Positions 62,472-64,000 of a stretch of 64,000 bases of DNA are shown here, piece after piece. Position numbers and translations under genes: made by a program. The stretch spans positions 558,001 through 622,000 of the forward strand of contig JANQRY010000006.1 of the NCBI GenBank assembly GCA_028284345.1, given 5' to 3'. The notes below the pieces were generated by a model. The model had not been told where the DNA came from and did no database searches. It saw nothing but the letters and a program-made list of their open reading frames with translations. This DNA comes from Hyphococcus sp. (GTDB lineage Bacteria > Pseudomonadota > Alphaproteobacteria > Caulobacterales > Parvularculaceae). Each line of letters opens with the position of its first letter. The first letter of the stretch is position 1.

Positions 62472-62644
62472 AGTCAGCCTCCTTTTTGTGCATGGGTGAA
62501 GTAAAGCATAAATCAGCCTTCTTCGCCACTGATTGGCGATCGGATTTGACGATTGGCGGACGTTCATTTTGCGTTAACCCTGGGCCTGCGGGAATGCGCT
62601 TAGCTATTTGACTTTGCGACAAATATTACGCTTACCTAACCCTG

Positions 62645-63226
62645 ATGACAGGACCTGTGGAAGACCGCAACAGCGCCGACGCGACGGGCGCTTTCTGGGC
62701 CTGGGCGAGCGCCGCCTACGCCCGGCCCGGCGCCGCCGATTCGCTTCTTGCAGCCCAGGACAGCGCCGGCCTCAACGTCAATATGGCGCTTTGGGCGTGC
62801 TGGACGGCGACCCGTTTCGAGGATGCGCCGGACGGCGCCCTTCGACGCGCCGCCGAGGCCATCGCCGACTGGCATCAGCAGGTGACGCTTCCGTTGCGCG
62901 CGGCGCGACGCGGCGCGAAACCTTTTGAACGCCACCCCGACTTCGCCGGCGCCGGCGAGTTGCGCGATGCCATCAAGGCGTCGGAACTCGAAGCGGAGCG
63001 CATTGAAATCAACATTCTCGACCGCCTCGCCTTTCGCCTTTTGACGCCCGCCGACGATGGCGACGCAAAAGCGCGGGCGCGGCGCAATCTCGCCGCTTAT
63101 GCGTCGCTGGCCGGAGCGGCGAAGCGCGAGGGATTTTCCACTGCATTGCTTCATCAGATCATCGACCATATCTTTGACGGGCCTCGGGAAAAGACGCCCG
63201 CGGGACGGGAGCGCGAGCCTTCGTGA
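62645..63226 (+). CDS. TIGR02444 family protein
   Basis: 193 residues, all-helical. FWAWASAAYARPGAADSLLAAQD and GLNVNMALWACW, here read as neighbouring blocks, are the family signature. Function unknown. The stop overlaps the next GTG start (GTGA), forming a two-gene operon with a YdcH-family protein. Confidence 0.88.
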   Translation: MTGPVEDRNSADATGAFWAWASAAYARPGAADSLLAAQDSAGLNVNMALWACWTATRFEDAPDGALRRAAEAIADWHQQVTLPLRAARRGAKPFERHPDFAGAGELRDAIKASELEAERIEINILDRLAFRLLTPADDGDAKARARRNLAAYASLAGAAKREGFSTALLHQIIDHIFDGPREKTPAGREREPS

Positions 63227-63534
63227 CAGACAAGAAACCGCCATCGGGCGACGGCCCATCCGGCGGCGACATTGAGACTTTTGAAAAACTCGTCGACCAG
63301 CGGCGATTTACGGCGCGCGATCAGGATTTTGACGGCGCGAACGACGAGGCACTCGCGATCCGCCTCGCAACGCTGGAAGAAGAGCACCGCGACCTCGACG
63401 CGGCGATCCGCGCGCTGGAATCTTCCGCGCCTTACGAACGGATTTCGATTGCGCGCCTCAAGAAGAAAAAACTGCAGCTCAAGGACGAGATCCAGAAACT
63501 GAAGGACGCGATGCTCCCCGACATCATCGCCTGA
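63223..63534 (+). CDS. YdcH family protein (DUF465), longer form
   Basis: 103 residues from a GTG start overlapping the TIGR02444 stop. A disordered N-terminal 45 residues precede the YdcH hairpin (LATLEEEHRDLDAAIRAL, IARLKKKKLQLKDEIQKL). A second YdcH gene lies 0.75 kb away on the other strand. The stop abuts that of the GGDEF gene. Confidence 0.85.
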   Translation: MTDKKPPSGDGPSGGDIETFEKLVDQRRFTARDQDFDGANDEALAIRLATLEEEHRDLDAAIRALESSAPYERISIARLKKKKLQLKDEIQKLKDAMLPDIIA

Positions 63535-64000
63535 TCATTTCAGTTTCTTGGCTTCGTACATCGCCTCGTCGGCGAGGTTCATGGCCTCCTGCGCAGAGAC
63601 GCCTTTGCGGATTTCGACCGCGCCCCAGGAAACGCCCGCCCGAAACGTCGCGCCATCCCATTCAACCGGCTTTTCAGCGACCAGCGTCTCAATCTTTTTC
63701 GCCTTGGTCGCGGCAATCGCTTCGTCCGCCTGAAGCAGCAGCACGGCGAACTCGTCGCCGCCAAGGCGCGCGACGACGTCAGTCTGGCGCACATTGCGCG
63801 TCAAGGTTTCCGCCACATGCTCAAGCGCCGCATCGCCGGCGGCGTGGCCGCGCTCGTCGTTGATTTTCTTCAGATCGTTGAGATCGATGAACACCAGACT
63901 GGCGCGCATCTGGTAACGCTCGTTCATGGCGAGGGCCCGGTCGAGTTCGCGGGCGAAAGCGCGCCGATTAAGAACGTCCAGCATCGGATCGCGATCGGCC
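63535..64000 (-). CDS. GGDEF domain diguanylate cyclase (partial, 5' end outside window)
   Basis: At least 155 residues of the C-terminal end; the frame is open to the window edge, reading ADRDP before MLDVLNRRAF. The GGDEF motif is intact in VARLGGDEFAVLL, and the substrate-binding FIDLNDLKKINDERGHAAGD is present. An RxxD inhibitory site before the motif is not obvious (TRNVRQTD fits only loosely). The upstream sensory domain cannot be seen. Confidence 0.92.
   Translation of the reverse strand, partial: ADRDPMLDVLNRRAFARELDRALAMNERYQMRASLVFIDLNDLKKINDERGHAAGDAALEHVAETLTRNVRQTDVVARLGGDEFAVLLLQADEAIAATKAKKIETLVAEKPVEWDGATFRAGVSWGAVEIRKGVSAQEAMNLADEAMYEAKKLK

Overview
The window is GC-rich, densely coded DNA of an alphaproteobacterium. 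TrcR (DUF1013), RcdA (DUF1465), DUF1192 and a complete cbb3 oxidase locus with an FnrN/FnrL-type regulator support this. The gene mix suggests a marine, heterotrophic Parvularculaceae/Hyphomonadaceae-like lineage, but that is inference. Genes are packed into operons with many ATGA or GTGA overlaps, and no gene-free stretch exceeds 300 bases. I see no prophage, transposase, CRISPR array or rRNA.

Region by region. 0.1-7.1 kb (+): an acyclic-terpene-utilisation-like operon (AtuA protein, biotin-dependent acyl-CoA carboxylase beta and alpha subunits, enoyl-CoA hydratase, TIGR03084 metal protein). 7.1-12.7 kb (-): a three-gene RND efflux operon. 12.9-24.9 kb: a microaerobic respiration island. It holds hemN, fnr and ccoNOQPGHIS on the minus strand, a divergent ompW, and a DUF2189 membrane protein convergent with and overlapping ccoS. 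Four FNR-type boxes link these genes. 25-30.6 kb: tRNA-Leu(UAA), L-serine dehydratase, a CinA-type molybdopterin-binding protein, then sfsA-map-radC-pfkB in a tightly overlapped operon. 30.6-34.9 kb: two small envelope proteins, an SbtA/SbtB-like bicarbonate uptake pair convergent with a beta-carbonic anhydrase, and a lipoprotein cytochrome c.

34.9-44.2 kb: a HerA-family ATPase overlapping a soluble histidine kinase with a degenerate N box, a CPA antiporter, an enoyl-CoA hydratase, folE, and an unrecognised pair consisting of a Cys-rich lipoprotein and a membrane-anchored peptidoglycan-binding/Sel1 protein. 44.4-52.2 kb (-): AbgT transporter, M1 metallopeptidase with an unusual Cys-rich C-terminus, M16 peptidase, threonine synthase, paraoxonase-like protein. 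52.4-57.1 kb: rpmE, rcdA, two tandem paralogous polytopic membrane proteins of unknown function, trmFO. 57.4-64 kb: TetR-pirin operon with a palindromic operator candidate, an inverted-repeat element, DUF1192, quinone oxidoreductase, trcR, a catalytically degenerate SDR protein, two YdcH-family proteins around a TIGR02444 protein, and a GGDEF protein cut by the window end.

The clearest regulatory story is a local FNR regulon in which oxidase, haem synthesis, OmpW and the DUF2189 protein share near-identical boxes. The least described candidates are the HerA/kinase pair, the peptidoglycan-binding/Sel1 plus lipoprotein pair, the two paralogous membrane proteins and the pseudo-SDR next to trcR.
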